From Ectothiorhodospiraceae bacterium (lineage in GTDB: Bacteria > Pseudomonadota > Gammaproteobacteria > HK1): 64,000 nucleotides of DNA. Both the position numbers and the translations under genes were made by a program. The stretch is taken from positions 62,001 through 126,000 of the forward strand of contig JACKNM010000009.1 in the NCBI GenBank assembly GCA_024234875.1, written 5' to 3'. Position 1 is the stretch's first letter. Every line of letters starts with the position of its first letter. Positions 35,848-44,773 of the stretch are shown here, one piece after another. The notes beneath the pieces are model-generated. The model saw only the letters and a list, made by a program, of their open reading frames with translations, made no database searches and was not told where the DNA came from.

Positions 35848-37095
35848 ATGAGCCGAGGAGCCAATCGCCTTCGAGTCGACGGCGCGCGACTGTGGTCCAC
35901 CATCGCACGCTCCGCCGAGATCGGACCCGGTCGCGCCGACGGGCTGTGTCGTCTGCCGCTCACCGACGCCGACCGACAGATGCGCGACCAGTTCGTGCAG
36001 TGGTGTCGGGACGCCGGTTGCTCCATCACCGTCGATCGCGTCGGTAACATCTTCGCCCGGCGCGCCGGCAGCGACGACACGCTGGCGCCAGTGCTGATCG
36101 GCAGCCATCTGGACACCCAGGTCGCCGGTGGGCGCTACGACGGCATTCTCGGGGTGCTGGCGGGGCTCGAGGTGGTGCGCACGCTGAACGATGCGGGCCA
36201 GGTCACCCGTCGGCCGATCGAGGTGGTGTGCTGGACCAACGAGGAAGGCGCGCGTTTCCAGCCACCGATGATGTGCTCGGCCGCGTTCGCCGGCGTGCTC
36301 GACGTGGACTGGGTGCTCGCCTGCACCGACGACGACGGCCTGGTCTTCGGCGAGGAGCTCGAGCGCATCGGTTACGCCGGCGAGGCGCCGGTCGGTGGCC
36401 GCGCGGTCGACGCCTACTTCGAGCTCCACATCGAGCAGGGGCCGGAGCTCGAGGCGGCCGACCTGCCGCTCGGGATCGTCACCGCCGGCTACTTCACGCG
36501 CGGGCTGCGGGTCGAGGTCACCGGCGAGACCGCGCACGCCGGGCCGACGCCGATGGATCGCCGGCGCAACGCCCTGGTCGGCGCCGCGATGATGATCGTC
36601 GCCGCCAACGAGATCGGCTGGGCCTGGCACGATACCGGCGGCAAGTCGACCTCGACGCGGATCAAGGTCTGGCCGAACAAGCCCGGCATCCTCCCCGACT
36701 GGGCCGAGGTGACCTTCGACTTCCGCCACCCGGAGCAGGGCGCCACGCTGGAGATGGAGTCACGCATGCGGGCCGCGATCGAGGACGCGTGTCGCCGGGC
36801 GCGCGTGGAGGCGTCGATCACACAGACCTGGGAGTTCGGATCCGAGGTGTTCGACCCGGAGTGTGTGGCGATGGTGGAATCGGCGGCGGCGGAGCTCGGT
36901 GTGCCGTGTCAGCGCATGCGCAGCCAGGCGGGGCACGACGCCTACCACATGACCCGCGTCGCGCCCACCGCGCTGCTGTTCTGTCCCTGCCGCGACGGGG
37001 TGAGCCACAACGAGGCGGAGCACGTCGAGCAACGCGACGCGGTGCCGAGCGTCGACGTGCTGCTGCACGCGGTGCTGGCGCGAGCGGACCGCTGA
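35848..37095 (+). CDS. M20-family Zn hydrolase, N-carbamoyl-L-amino-acid hydrolase type
   Basis: A 415-residue di-zinc amidase of the hydantoinase/carbamoylase subgroup. L-I-G-S-H-L-D-T-Q-V-A-G-G-R-Y-D-G gives the metal His and bridging Asp (about 84-100), W-T-N-E-E-G-A-R-F the Glu pair (about 128-136), E-L-H-I-E-Q-G-P another ligand (about 192-199), and S-Q-A-G-H-D-A-Y-H-M the C-terminal His. Relatives remove the carbamoyl group from N-carbamoyl amino acids, beta-ureidopropionate or allantoate. With the hydantoin-racemase-like genes at 43203 and 51725, use of hydantoin or ureide compounds is plausible but unproven. Confidence 0.92.
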   Translation: MSRGANRLRVDGARLWSTIARSAEIGPGRADGLCRLPLTDADRQMRDQFVQWCRDAGCSITVDRVGNIFARRAGSDDTLAPVLIGSHLDTQVAGGRYDGILGVLAGLEVVRTLNDAGQVTRRPIEVVCWTNEEGARFQPPMMCSAAFAGVLDVDWVLACTDDDGLVFGEELERIGYAGEAPVGGRAVDAYFELHIEQGPELEAADLPLGIVTAGYFTRGLRVEVTGETAHAGPTPMDRRRNALVGAAMMIVAANEIGWAWHDTGGKSTSTRIKVWPNKPGILPDWAEVTFDFRHPEQGATLEMESRMRAAIEDACRRARVEASITQTWEFGSEVFDPECVAMVESAAAELGVPCQRMRSQAGHDAYHMTRVAPTALLFCPCRDGVSHNEAEHVEQRDAVPSVDVLLHAVLARADR

Positions 37096-37106
37096 CCGCG
37101 CCCCTC

Positions 37107-37136
37107 GGCGCCTCGCCTGCCGCGGCGAGCGGCGCC
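37107..37136. terminator. Imperfect hairpin between convergent genes
   Basis: GGCGCC-TCGCC (37107-37117) pairs with GGCGA-GC-GGCGCC (37124-37136) with a two-base bulge. It lies between the M20 hydrolase and the BamE-like lipoprotein gene, which converge. Confidence 0.4.
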
Positions 37137-37175
37137 AGGTCGGCGCCGCGCGGGGCGTCGCGCGTGCGGCCCGAC

Positions 37176-37493
37176 TCAGGACGACGGCAGGGTGTAGCCC
37201 TCGAGGAACGTGTCGCAGGCGTAGAAGTCGTACTCGCGCCCGCGCGTGGCCTCGACCAGCTTCCCGCCCTCGAACCGCGCCGCGACCAGCTCGTCGACCA
37301 ACACGCCGTCGATGCAGTAGAGCCAGGCCTCGCGGTCACCGTCGCGACGCACCGCCAGCGGCGACCCGAGCACCGCGTCGACCTGGACCGGACGCATGCC
37401 GGGCTCGAGCCGCGCGATGCGCTCTCGCGCGACGTCGCTCGCGCAGCCCGTGAGCACCACGGTCAACATCGCGATGGTGGTGATCCGCAACAT
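37176..37493 (-). CDS. BamE/SmpA-OmlA-like small lipoprotein
   Basis: A 105-residue lipoprotein. The signal peptide ends in the lipobox V-L-T-G-C at residue 17, and the mature part has I-A-R-L-E-P-G-M-R-P-V-Q-V-D-A-V-L-G-S-P-L-A, the alpha-beta start of the SmpA/OmlA (BamE) fold, then W-L-Y-C-I-D-G-V-L-V. Two extra cysteines in the mature domain (Y-C-I-D and Y-A-C-D) could form a disulphide. BamE proteins assist outer-membrane assembly, but this short divergent version may do something else. Confidence 0.75.
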   Translation of the reverse strand: MLRITTIAMLTVVLTGCASDVARERIARLEPGMRPVQVDAVLGSPLAVRRDGDREAWLYCIDGVLVDELVAARFEGGKLVEATRGREYDFYACDTFLEGYTLPSS

Positions 37494-37529
37494 GGACGAG
37501 CCTCCCGCGCCTTCCGCGCGCCACTAGCG

Positions 37530-37543
37530 AGGCTCGCGAGCCT
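37530..37543. promoter_or_regulatory. 14-bp perfect palindrome upstream of the lipoprotein gene
   Basis: AGGCTCGCGAGCCT is fully self-complementary, flanked by CACT on one side and AGTG on the other. It lies 37 bp upstream of the lipoprotein ATG (minus strand) and about 130 bp before the macro-domain gene. Operator-like by symmetry only. Confidence 0.35.
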
Positions 37544-37671
37544 AGTGCATGACGGGCCCCGCGGCAACGCGAGCGGCGCGTCCCGGATTGCGCGAGGTCA
37601 ATGCCGTGCCCGGCGCCAGGCACCAGAATTCGCGTCCCGGCCGCCCGGCCACGTAACGAAGGACGCGCAAC

Positions 37672-38160
37672 ATGATTCACGAGGTGACCGGAGACATCCT
37701 GCTGTCACGCGCGGCGGCGATCGCGCACGGGGTGGCGCCGGACGACCACTTCTCGAGCGGCCTCGCGCTCGCCCTTCGCGAGCGTTGGCCGGCGATGGCC
37801 AAGGACTTCCGGCACTGGTGCCACGTGTCGCACCCGAAGCCGGGCACCGCCTGGACCTGGGCCGGCGCCGAGGGCACGCGCATCGTCAACCTGCTGACCC
37901 AGAATCCCGCCGCCTCCCACGGGCAGCACCCGGGCAAGGCGACGACCGAGAACGTCAACCACGCCCTGCGCGAGCTCCGGCGCATCGTCGAGGCGGAGGG
38001 CTTCACCAGCATCGCGTTGCCACGGATCGCGACCGGCGTGGGGGGACTCGACTGGTCGACGGTCTCGCCGCTGCTCACGCGCCACCTCGGCGATCTACCG
38101 ATCCCGGTGGTCGTCTACACCACGTTCCACGCCGGCCAGGCGGCCGACGAGCCGATCTGA
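37672..38160 (+). CDS. Macro-domain protein (ADP-ribose-binding type)
   Basis: A 162-residue stand-alone macro domain. I-H-E-V-T-G-D-I-L-L near the start with the conserved Asp that contacts adenine, I-A-H-G-V-A near 18, and P-R-I-A-T-G-V-G-G-L-D-W near 126-137 form the phosphate loop. Macro domains bind or hydrolyse ADP-ribose derivatives, for example removing ADP-ribose from proteins or nucleic acids. GAAGGA precedes the ATG. No ADP-ribosyltransferase gene is adjacent, so a toxin partner is not evident. Confidence 0.87.
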   Translation: MIHEVTGDILLSRAAAIAHGVAPDDHFSSGLALALRERWPAMAKDFRHWCHVSHPKPGTAWTWAGAEGTRIVNLLTQNPAASHGQHPGKATTENVNHALRELRRIVEAEGFTSIALPRIATGVGGLDWSTVSPLLTRHLGDLPIPVVVYTTFHAGQAADEPI

Positions 38161-38200
38161 CGGCGGCCACGGTGTCGTCGCCGTCCACGGACGCGACGCC

Positions 38201-39262
38201 GTGAGCCGGCGGGTGATCGTGTGCGGCGCCGGGATCGTCGGCGCCGCCACCGCCTACCACCTCGCTCGCCGCGGAGCGGAGGTCGTGCTCGTCGACCGTC
38301 GGGGCATCGCCGCCGCGGCATCGGGACGCGCCGCCGGGTTCCTCGCGCTGGACTGGTGCGACGGACTGGCCACCGGGCCGATGGCCCGCGCGAGCTTCGC
38401 GATGCACGCCGAGCTCGGGCGCGAGCTCGGGGTCGACATCGGCTACCGTCGCGTGCGCACCTCCCTGGTGGCGCTGGAGCGCCGCGGCGAGCAGGGCGCC
38501 GCGACGGGTTGGGTCGACGGCGACGCACGGATCCGCGGCCAGCTCGGCGACGAGCGCACCACCGCTCAGGTCGACCCGCGGCGGCTGACCCGGGCCCTGG
38601 TCACGGCCGCCGAGCGCCACGGCGCCACCATGCGACTCGGAATCGTCGAGGACGTGGTGGTGGATGCAGGAATCGCCACCGGGGTGCGGGTCGACGGCGA
38701 AACGCTCGCCGCCGACGCGGTGGTGGTGGCGATGGGGCCGTGGAGCGCGCAGGCCGCGCCGGGACTCGGGCTGCCGCCGATGCTCGCGGTGAAGGGGCAC
38801 AGCGTGCTGCTCTCGCCGCGCGAGGCGATGCCCGCCGAGGCGCTGTTCGTCGACGACGACCATGGAGGCGAGGCCCCCGAGGTGCTCCCGCGTCCCGACG
38901 GCACCGTCTACATCGCCGCCGGCTCGCAGGTCACCCGGACACCGGATCCACCCGAGTCGGTCGGTTTCGAGCCCGCGGCGATCGATGCACTACGCGCGGT
39001 GGCCGGGCGCCTCTCGACCGGACTTCGCGGGGTCGACTGGCTCGACCCGGGTGCCTGCTACCGACCGTTGTGCGCCGACAACGTCCCCGCCGTCGGCGCC
39101 GTGCCGGGCGCGCGAGGCGCCCACGTCGCGACCGGCCACGGCCCCTGGGGGATCCTGCTCGGCCCGGCCACCGGCGCGGCGCTGGCCGAGCGCATCCTCG
39201 ACGGCGCGTCCACGACCGTCGATCTCGGACCCTTCGACCCCGCCCGCCTGCTGCGACGCTGA
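38201..39262 (+). CDS. FAD-dependent oxidoreductase (DAO / glycine-oxidase type)
   Basis: A 353-residue flavoprotein. The N-terminal V-I-V-C-G-A-G-I-V-G-A-A-T-A-Y is the dinucleotide-binding loop (G-x-G-x-x-G), and G-H-G-P-W-G-I-L-L-G-P-A-T-G near 310 is the C-terminal FAD motif of the D-amino-acid oxidase (DadA / ThiO / sarcosine oxidase) family. Such enzymes oxidise the C-N bond of amino acids. The start is GTG. The D-2-hydroxyacid dehydrogenase gene follows after 92 bp. Confidence 0.88.
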   Translation: MSRRVIVCGAGIVGAATAYHLARRGAEVVLVDRRGIAAAASGRAAGFLALDWCDGLATGPMARASFAMHAELGRELGVDIGYRRVRTSLVALERRGEQGAATGWVDGDARIRGQLGDERTTAQVDPRRLTRALVTAAERHGATMRLGIVEDVVVDAGIATGVRVDGETLAADAVVVAMGPWSAQAAPGLGLPPMLAVKGHSVLLSPREAMPAEALFVDDDHGGEAPEVLPRPDGTVYIAAGSQVTRTPDPPESVGFEPAAIDALRAVAGRLSTGLRGVDWLDPGACYRPLCADNVPAVGAVPGARGAHVATGHGPWGILLGPATGAALAERILDGASTTVDLGPFDPARLLRR

Positions 39263-39354
39263 CCGGCGGCGAGCACGCGGCGGCGAGCGTGTCGACGCGG
39301 CGCCTCGACGCGCGCAGAATTGCCGGCCTCGATCCCGGTGCAAGAGGATTCCCG

Positions 39355-40320
39355 ATGAAGATCGCCTACCTCGTCCGCGCGCGTCCCGACCTCGCGGACC
39401 TCATTCCCAAGGACATCGAGTACGTGATCATGGAGGCCGGCCCGCGTGGGGTGTGGCGTGACGAGGATCTGGCCAAGCTGCACGACGTCGATGCCTTCGT
39501 GATCAGCATGGAGCCGGTCAACGAGCAGATCCTGGCCGCGGCACCGAACCTGAAGATCGTCCAGCGGCTCGGCGTCGGCTACGAGACCCTGGATCTCGCG
39601 GCCTGCGCGCGTCGGGGCATCCCCGCCTGCAACGTCGAGGGGGTCAACAAGGAGGCGGTGGCCGAGCACGGCATGACGCTGATCCTCGCGCTGGCGAAGA
39701 ACCTGCTGCCGGCCAACGAGGCGACGCAGGCAGCGGACTGGATCAAGGGCCGCATGCTCACCAAGCGCTCGTTCGAGCTCGCGGGCAAGACGCTCGGCAT
39801 CATCGGCCTCGGCAACACCGGCTGGAATCTGGCCAAGCGCGCGGCCGCGTTCGACATGAAGATCCTCTACAACGACGTTCGCAACATCGACCCCGAGCTC
39901 GCCCGCCAGGTCGGTGCCGAGCCGGCGGAGAAGGACGAGTTGCTCGCGCGATCGGACATCGTGAGCGTCAACACCGACCTCAACGACACCTCGCGCGGGA
40001 TGATGGACGCCGAGGCGTTCGCGAAGATGCAGCCGCACGCTCTGTTCGTGTGCTGCGCACGCGGCGGCATCGTCGACGAGGCGGCCCTGCGCGAGGCGCT
40101 CGACGAGGGGCGCATCGCCGGCGCCGGCATCGACGTCTTCGAGATCGAGCCGATCGACCCCGCGAATCCCCTCATCGGCGCGCCGAACTGCGTGCTCACC
40201 GCGCACGTCGCCGGCGTCACCGACGAGACGATGCGTCGAATCTGGGACTGGGCCCACGACAACATCCGCGGCGTCGTCGAGCGTGGCGAGAAGGCGCGTT
40301 GGGTGCGCAACGGCGTTTGA
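39355..40320 (+). CDS. D-2-hydroxyacid dehydrogenase (phosphoglycerate-dehydrogenase-like)
   Basis: A 321-residue NAD-dependent enzyme. The coenzyme loop is L-G-I-I-G-L-G-N-T-G near 146-155. The catalytic Arg is in C-A-R-G-G-I-V-D-E (about 230), the Glu in F-E-I-E-P-I-D-P (about 262), and the His in L-T-A-H-V-A-G-V-T (about 285). It is shorter than SerA and lacks an ACT domain. The substrate may be another 2-hydroxyacid. The ATG follows AAGAGGA. The 3' end overlaps the ChaC gene. Confidence 0.92.
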   Translation: MKIAYLVRARPDLADLIPKDIEYVIMEAGPRGVWRDEDLAKLHDVDAFVISMEPVNEQILAAAPNLKIVQRLGVGYETLDLAACARRGIPACNVEGVNKEAVAEHGMTLILALAKNLLPANEATQAADWIKGRMLTKRSFELAGKTLGIIGLGNTGWNLAKRAAAFDMKILYNDVRNIDPELARQVGAEPAEKDELLARSDIVSVNTDLNDTSRGMMDAEAFAKMQPHALFVCCARGGIVDEAALREALDEGRIAGAGIDVFEIEPIDPANPLIGAPNCVLTAHVAGVTDETMRRIWDWAHDNIRGVVERGEKARWVRNGV

Positions 40321-41081
40321 CCGGAACCGACGCCCGCGACCGCACGGGGGGCGCCGCACGCCAGCCCCCCGGCGCGGTCTCGCTCACCCGGGCCCTCATC
40401 GACGCGCGCCACCCGGTGGCTCCGCCGCCGGAGCCATCGGCCTGGCCAGACCTCGGCGCGGATGCGATCCGGGCCTCCCTCGAGGCGACGCTGGCGCGCC
40501 ATCCGCGTCATCACGACCTCTGGGTCTTCGGTTACGGCTCACTCACCTGGCACCCGGAGATGGACGCGGCCGAGCACCGGGTCGCCACCGTCCTCGGCTG
40601 GCACCGCCGCTTCTGCCTGTGGCAGTGGCGGAGCCGCGGCACCCGGGAGCGGCCCGGGTTGATGCTCGCGCTCGACCGCGGCGGGACCTGCGTCGGCGTC
40701 GCCTACCGGCTCACCGGACCGCGCCTGGAGGACAAGCTCACCCGGGTGTGGGAGCGCGAGATGCGCGGCAACGGATACCGGCCACGGTGGGTGACGCTGC
40801 GCGCCGGCACATCGCCGACGCGCGGGATCACCTTCGTCGTCAATCGCGGGGGCGAGCGCTATGCGGGTCGACTCGATGAGGTCGAGACCGCGCGGCACAT
40901 CGCCGGTGCCTGCGGCTCGAAGGGGGCATCAGCGGAGTATCTGCGTCGTCTCGTGCTGACCCTGGAGGGGATGGGAATTCGCGATCCGCACGTGTGGCGC
41001 CTCCAGCACCTGGTGGCCGACGCCTGCCGCACCGACCTCGCCGGCCCGGCGCCGGTGACCCCGACCGCGGCGCGCGAATGA
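40317..41081 (+). CDS. ChaC-like gamma-glutamylcyclotransferase
   Basis: About 254 residues. D-L-W-V-F-G-Y-G-S-L-T-W-H-P near 63-77 is the substrate-binding loop of ChaC proteins, which cleave glutathione to 5-oxoproline and Cys-Gly. R-G-T-R-E-R-P-G-L-M-L-A-L and W-x-R-E-M-x-x-x-G-Y also fit. The start is uncertain: a TTG at 40317 overlaps the previous stop (TTGA) and includes the family opening S-L-T-R-A-L-I, while a GTG at 40416 would drop it. The stop overlaps the next ATG (ATGA). Confidence 0.85.
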   Translation: MTGTDARDRTGGAARQPPGAVSLTRALIDARHPVAPPPEPSAWPDLGADAIRASLEATLARHPRHHDLWVFGYGSLTWHPEMDAAEHRVATVLGWHRRFCLWQWRSRGTRERPGLMLALDRGGTCVGVAYRLTGPRLEDKLTRVWEREMRGNGYRPRWVTLRAGTSPTRGITFVVNRGGERYAGRLDEVETARHIAGACGSKGASAEYLRRLVLTLEGMGIRDPHVWRLQHLVADACRTDLAGPAPVTPTAARE

Positions 41082-42316
41082 GCCGCCGAGTCGACCGCTT
41101 GCGCCGCCACCAGGTACGCCTGCTGCCGGCCTTCGCGCTGGCGATCGGCCTCGGCACCGCGCCCGCCCCGCGCGCGGCCGACTCCCCGGACCCCATCGCG
41201 ACGCTGGTGGTCGATGCGCGAAGCGGAGCCGTGTTGCACGCGGAGCGCGCCACCACCCGGCTCCATCCGGCCTCGCTCACCAAGCTGATGACCGTGTACC
41301 TGGTGCTGGACGCGATCCGCCGCGGAGCGATCACCGTCGACAGCCGCTGGCCCGTTTCCGCCCACGCGGCATCGCAGCCACCGACGTCGATGGGCCTCGA
41401 CGCCGGCGAGGAGGTGCCGGTCGGGACGCTGCTGCTCGGGCTCGCCGTCGCCTCCGCCAACGACGCCGCCATGGTCGCGGCGGAGGCCCTCGGCGGCGAC
41501 GAGGCGACGTTCGTGGAACGAATGAATGCCACCGCCGCGGCGCTGGGTCTACGCGACACCACGTTCGGCAATCCGTCCGGGCTGCCCGACCCGGAGCAGC
41601 TCACCACCGCGCGCGACATGGCCCTGCTCGCGTTGGCGCTCGAGCGCGAGTTCCCGGGCCACGGCGGCCTGTTCGCGAGCCGGTCCTTCGTCTGGAACGG
41701 GCGCACCGAGCACACCACCAACCGTTTCCTCACCAGCTACACCGGCGCCGACGGCATGAAGACCGGGTTCACCTGCAATGCCGGCTACAACCTGGTGGCG
41801 ACCGCGACCCGCGACGGACGGCGGCTCCTCGGAGTGGTGCTCGCGGCCTCGAGCACCGGGCAGCGCGACGCCACCATGCGCGCCCTCCTCGACCGTGCCT
41901 TCGGCGCCGCACCGACCACGACCTCGACCCTCGCCGCCCTCGGACCGGCCGCGACCACGCCCCCCCCGCGGCGGGGGGTGATTGCCGAGGCATGCCTCGC
42001 CGGCCCGTCGGGTGGCTGGAACGTCGATCTCGGCGTCGCACGCACCGAGCGCGCGGCGCGCGACATGGCCCGAAGCTTCATCGGCGCGAGGCGGGCGAGT
42101 CTCGGCGGCGGGCGGCCGTTGATCATCCCGCGTTATACCGGGGTCACGCTCTACCGCGCCTGCGTCACCGGAGTCACCGAGGAGCGTGCGCGCGCCACCT
42201 GCCTCGCCTACCGACGCGAGGGTGGGCAGTGCGTGATCTTCGGTCCGGATGCGGCGCGCCGGCAGGTCGAGGACGCGAAGCGCATCCAACGGCTGCAGAG
42301 CCGTCGCAGCGACTGA
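41078..42316 (+). CDS. D-alanyl-D-alanine carboxypeptidase with SPOR domain
   Basis: A 412-residue low-molecular-mass penicillin-binding protein (S11 family). A signal/anchor stretch lies at about 12-34. The active-site S-L-T-K is at 66-69, S-A-N at 126-128 and K-T-G at 228-230. The usual PBP5-like tail is replaced by a linker and a C-terminal SPOR domain (about 320-395), which binds septal peptidoglycan lacking stem peptides. It trims D-Ala from peptidoglycan stems in the periplasm. The upstream ChaC gene overlaps its ATG. Confidence 0.92.
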   Translation: MSRRVDRLRRHQVRLLPAFALAIGLGTAPAPRAADSPDPIATLVVDARSGAVLHAERATTRLHPASLTKLMTVYLVLDAIRRGAITVDSRWPVSAHAASQPPTSMGLDAGEEVPVGTLLLGLAVASANDAAMVAAEALGGDEATFVERMNATAAALGLRDTTFGNPSGLPDPEQLTTARDMALLALALEREFPGHGGLFASRSFVWNGRTEHTTNRFLTSYTGADGMKTGFTCNAGYNLVATATRDGRRLLGVVLAASSTGQRDATMRALLDRAFGAAPTTTSTLAALGPAATTPPPRRGVIAEACLAGPSGGWNVDLGVARTERAARDMARSFIGARRASLGGGRPLIIPRYTGVTLYRACVTGVTEERARATCLAYRREGGQCVIFGPDAARRQVEDAKRIQRLQSRRSD

Positions 42317-42336
42317 GGCCGGCGCCGCGTCCGCCG

Positions 42337-43206
42337 CTACTCGCCCTCGGTCGCGATCTTCAGCACCTCACCGCAATGCTTGCAGTGCACGGCGTCCGGG
42401 TCATGGCGCGCGAGACCGCACGACGGGCAGTCGTGGCGCACCTTCGCCGGGCGAAAGATCGCCTGCAGCAGCCGCAGGAACAGCGAGATGCCGACGATCA
42501 TGATGGCGACCGCGAGCAGTCGCCCGTACTCGCCCTTGAGCGTGATGTCGCCGAACCCGGTGGTGGTGAGGGTGGTGACCGTGAAATACAGCGCGTCGAC
42601 ATAGTTCGCGACATCCGGATTGACCGGGTGCTGGAGGACGAAGACCAGCGCGGAGATCACGAAGATGAACACGAAGAGGTTGATCACGCTGTGGATCACG
42701 TCCTCGTTGCGGCGGAAGAAGGGGAAGTCCTCGCGCAGCTCGCGCAGCACGTGATAGGAGCGGAACAGCCGCACCGCGCGCAGGACGCGCAGGAAGGCGA
42801 AGCTGCCGAGCACCGCCGGCGCGAGCAAGGTGGCGGCGACCAGCAGGTCGGCCAGCGTGCTCGCCCGATAGAGGAACGGGATGCGCGCCGGCGTGGCGAC
42901 GAAACGTGCTGCCAGGTCGAGCAGCACGAAGATGCCGATACCGAAGTCGACCGTGATGACCCACCCCTCGAGCGGCAGGAAGGTGGTGACCACGAAGTAG
43001 ACGACGGTCAGCAAGTCGATCGCCAGCAGGACGTAGCGAAAGCGGCGTGCGCGCCTGGTCCGCCCGAAATAGAGCTCCAGCAGGAGCCGGCGCGCCCGTG
43101 CCGCACCCGAGCCATTGGCGCCGTTGCGCGCCGGACCCGCGCCCGGGAGCGGCGTGCCCCCCGATGCCGGCCTCGACGCGTCCGCGTCCTCCGGGCCCCT
43201 GGTCAC
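42337..43206 (-). CDS. Voltage-gated-type potassium channel with zinc-ribbon tail
   Basis: A 289-residue ion channel of the VIC family. Six membrane segments include an Arg-rich S4-like helix (L-R-V-L-R-A-V-R-L-F-R near 150) and a pore loop with T-T-L-T-T-T-G-F-G-D-I, the K+ filter in its T-x-G-F-G-D form. A cytoplasmic C-terminal zinc ribbon, C-P-S-C-(x12)-C-K-H-C, follows the last helix. The GTG start overlaps the TGA of the racemase-like gene (GTGA). An alternative start is possible inside the next 40 codons. Confidence 0.88.
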   Translation of the reverse strand: MTRGPEDADASRPASGGTPLPGAGPARNGANGSGAARARRLLLELYFGRTRRARRFRYVLLAIDLLTVVYFVVTTFLPLEGWVITVDFGIGIFVLLDLAARFVATPARIPFLYRASTLADLLVAATLLAPAVLGSFAFLRVLRAVRLFRSYHVLRELREDFPFFRRNEDVIHSVINLFVFIFVISALVFVLQHPVNPDVANYVDALYFTVTTLTTTGFGDITLKGEYGRLLAVAIMIVGISLFLRLLQAIFRPAKVRHDCPSCGLARHDPDAVHCKHCGEVLKIATEGE

Positions 43207-43946
43207 GGTGCCGGGAACCGCCGCGGGCGAAGCCCGCCGTGGAACCAGGTGGCGAAGGTGACCATGTCGTAGACCGGCAGCCCGAGATGGTCGCGGATGT
43301 CGGCCGCGTACGGGCACATGTTCGTGCACTCGAGCACCACCGCCCCGATCTGCGGATGCTCGCGCACCAGCCGGTCCGCCGCCGCCAGGAGATCGGCGCG
43401 CGCGGCGTCGACGTCGAGCGCGGGCAGGTCGTCGAGCAGGACGCGCGTGAATTCCTCACCGTCGTCGGTACCGACCACCGGCGTGTCGGGGTCGCAGCCG
43501 GCCTCGGCGAGATGGCGGGCGGTGAGCGTCCCGGCGCTCACGGTGAGGATGCCGACGCGCCGGCCTGCCGGCAGGGTCCGCTGCACCATCGGCACCTGCA
43601 TCAACGACGACGCGGCGACCGGCACCCCGCAGGCGCGCGCGAGCTCGCCCTGGAACGGCGACAGGAACCCGCAGTTGGTGGTGATGCCGTCGGCGCCGAT
43701 GGCGACCAGGCGGCGGGCGGCCGCGACGAAGGCATCGAGCAGGCCCTGCGCACCGCGTCGGACGACGCGGTCCGGGGACGCCCCGGGGACCACCTCGAAC
43801 AGCACCGGGAACGGCCAGGTGAGCCCGTTGCCCATGTCGCCGGGTATGCGAGGAAAACGTGCCTCCAGCATCAGGATGCCGAGGCTCGCCCCGTACACCG
43901 CCTTGCCACCTCGCGCGACCACCGAGCCAGCCCCGGCAACTGCCAT
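43203..43946 (-). CDS. Asp/Glu/hydantoin racemase-like protein
   Basis: A 247-residue member of the aspartate/glutamate racemase superfamily. Two catalytic-type cysteines are present, in I-T-T-N-C-G-F-L near 88 and in V-L-E-C-T-N-M-C near 201, with G-I-L-T-V-S-A between them. It resembles the arylmalonate-decarboxylase/maleate-isomerase-like branch. GGAGGAGG precedes the ATG. Its last codon overlaps the start of the potassium channel gene, an unexpected pairing. Confidence 0.85.
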   Translation of the reverse strand: MAVAGAGSVVARGGKAVYGASLGILMLEARFPRIPGDMGNGLTWPFPVLFEVVPGASPDRVVRRGAQGLLDAFVAAARRLVAIGADGITTNCGFLSPFQGELARACGVPVAASSLMQVPMVQRTLPAGRRVGILTVSAGTLTARHLAEAGCDPDTPVVGTDDGEEFTRVLLDDLPALDVDAARADLLAAADRLVREHPQIGAVVLECTNMCPYAADIRDHLGLPVYDMVTFATWFHGGLRPRRFPAP

Positions 43947-44147
43947 CGTCGTCCTCCTCCCGATCCCCGGGCCGTCGGGCGCGGGGCCGGCGCAATGCAA
44001 CACCGGCGGCTCGCGCCGGTCAAGCGACGAACCGCACGCGGCCCCGGGCGGCGGTGGCCTCGGGGGCCGCCGGCGGTCGGTCCTGGTTCGCGCCGGCGAG
44101 GCCGAGATGCCATCATGCCCCCTCATTCAAGCCCCCGGGGGCCCAGC

Positions 44148-44633
44148 ATGCAGATTGCCACCCGTACCGTGGTGCACATCCATTACACCCTCACCAATCG
44201 CGAGGGCGCGGTCCTCGACCGTTCCGGGGAAGGCGAGCCACTCGGATACCTGCACGGGGCCGGCAACATCATCCAGGGTCTGGAGGACGCCCTCACCGGT
44301 CGTCGGACCGGTGACCGCCTCCAGGTCGAGGTCGCGCCGTCCGACGGTTACGGGGAGCGCGACGAGGCGCTGGTCCAGGTGGTCCCGTTGTCGGCGTTCG
44401 AGCGGCCCGAGGCGGTGACCCCCGGTACCTGGTTCGAGGTCCGCGGCCCCGCCGGCGCGCGGCCGGTCCAGGTCACCGACGTGGCGTCCGGACAGGTCAC
44501 CATCGACGCCAATCACCCGCTCGCCGGCGAGACCCTGTTCTTCGAGGTCGAGGTGGCCGAGGTGCGCGACGCGACCGAGGAGGAGCTCGCCCACGGCCAC
44601 GCCCACGGCGCCGGCGGCCACGACCACGACTGA
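44148..44633 (+). CDS. FKBP-type peptidyl-prolyl isomerase, SlyD-like
   Basis: A 161-residue FKBP domain with the insert-in-flap architecture of SlyD: V-V-H-I-H-Y-T-L start, G-N-I-I-Q-G-L-E-D-A-L (about 39-49), and D-A-N-H-P-L-A-G-E-T-L-F-F-E-V (about 120-134). A short His-rich tail (H-G-H-A-H-G-A-G-G-H-D-H-D) could bind nickel or other metals. It catalyses proline isomerisation and chaperones folding. In-frame sequence upstream is antisense to the racemase gene and rejected. Confidence 0.92.
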   Translation: MQIATRTVVHIHYTLTNREGAVLDRSGEGEPLGYLHGAGNIIQGLEDALTGRRTGDRLQVEVAPSDGYGERDEALVQVVPLSAFERPEAVTPGTWFEVRGPAGARPVQVTDVASGQVTIDANHPLAGETLFFEVEVAEVRDATEEELAHGHAHGAGGHDHD

Positions 44634-44773
44634 GGACCGGGGTCCGTGGGAGCGTCACCATGACGGGTGGCGCTCCTCGGCCCGCGAGTTGCCGTGCGCG
44701 TCGGTCCGCCGGAGAATGCGCGCGGCTCCCGCGCGGCGGGCGCGCCCCGCAACGGCATGGCACACGGATCACG

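Noticed and set aside
37672..38160. Antitoxin of a DarTG-like toxin-antitoxin pair (macro domain)
   Set aside because: No ADP-ribosyltransferase toxin gene is adjacent; neighbours are a lipoprotein and an FAD enzyme.
39355..40320. Upstream in-frame extension from 38221 giving a 699-residue fusion
   Set aside because: The extension is an out-of-frame reading of the FAD oxidoreductase gene; the dehydrogenase has its own ATG with AAGAGGA.
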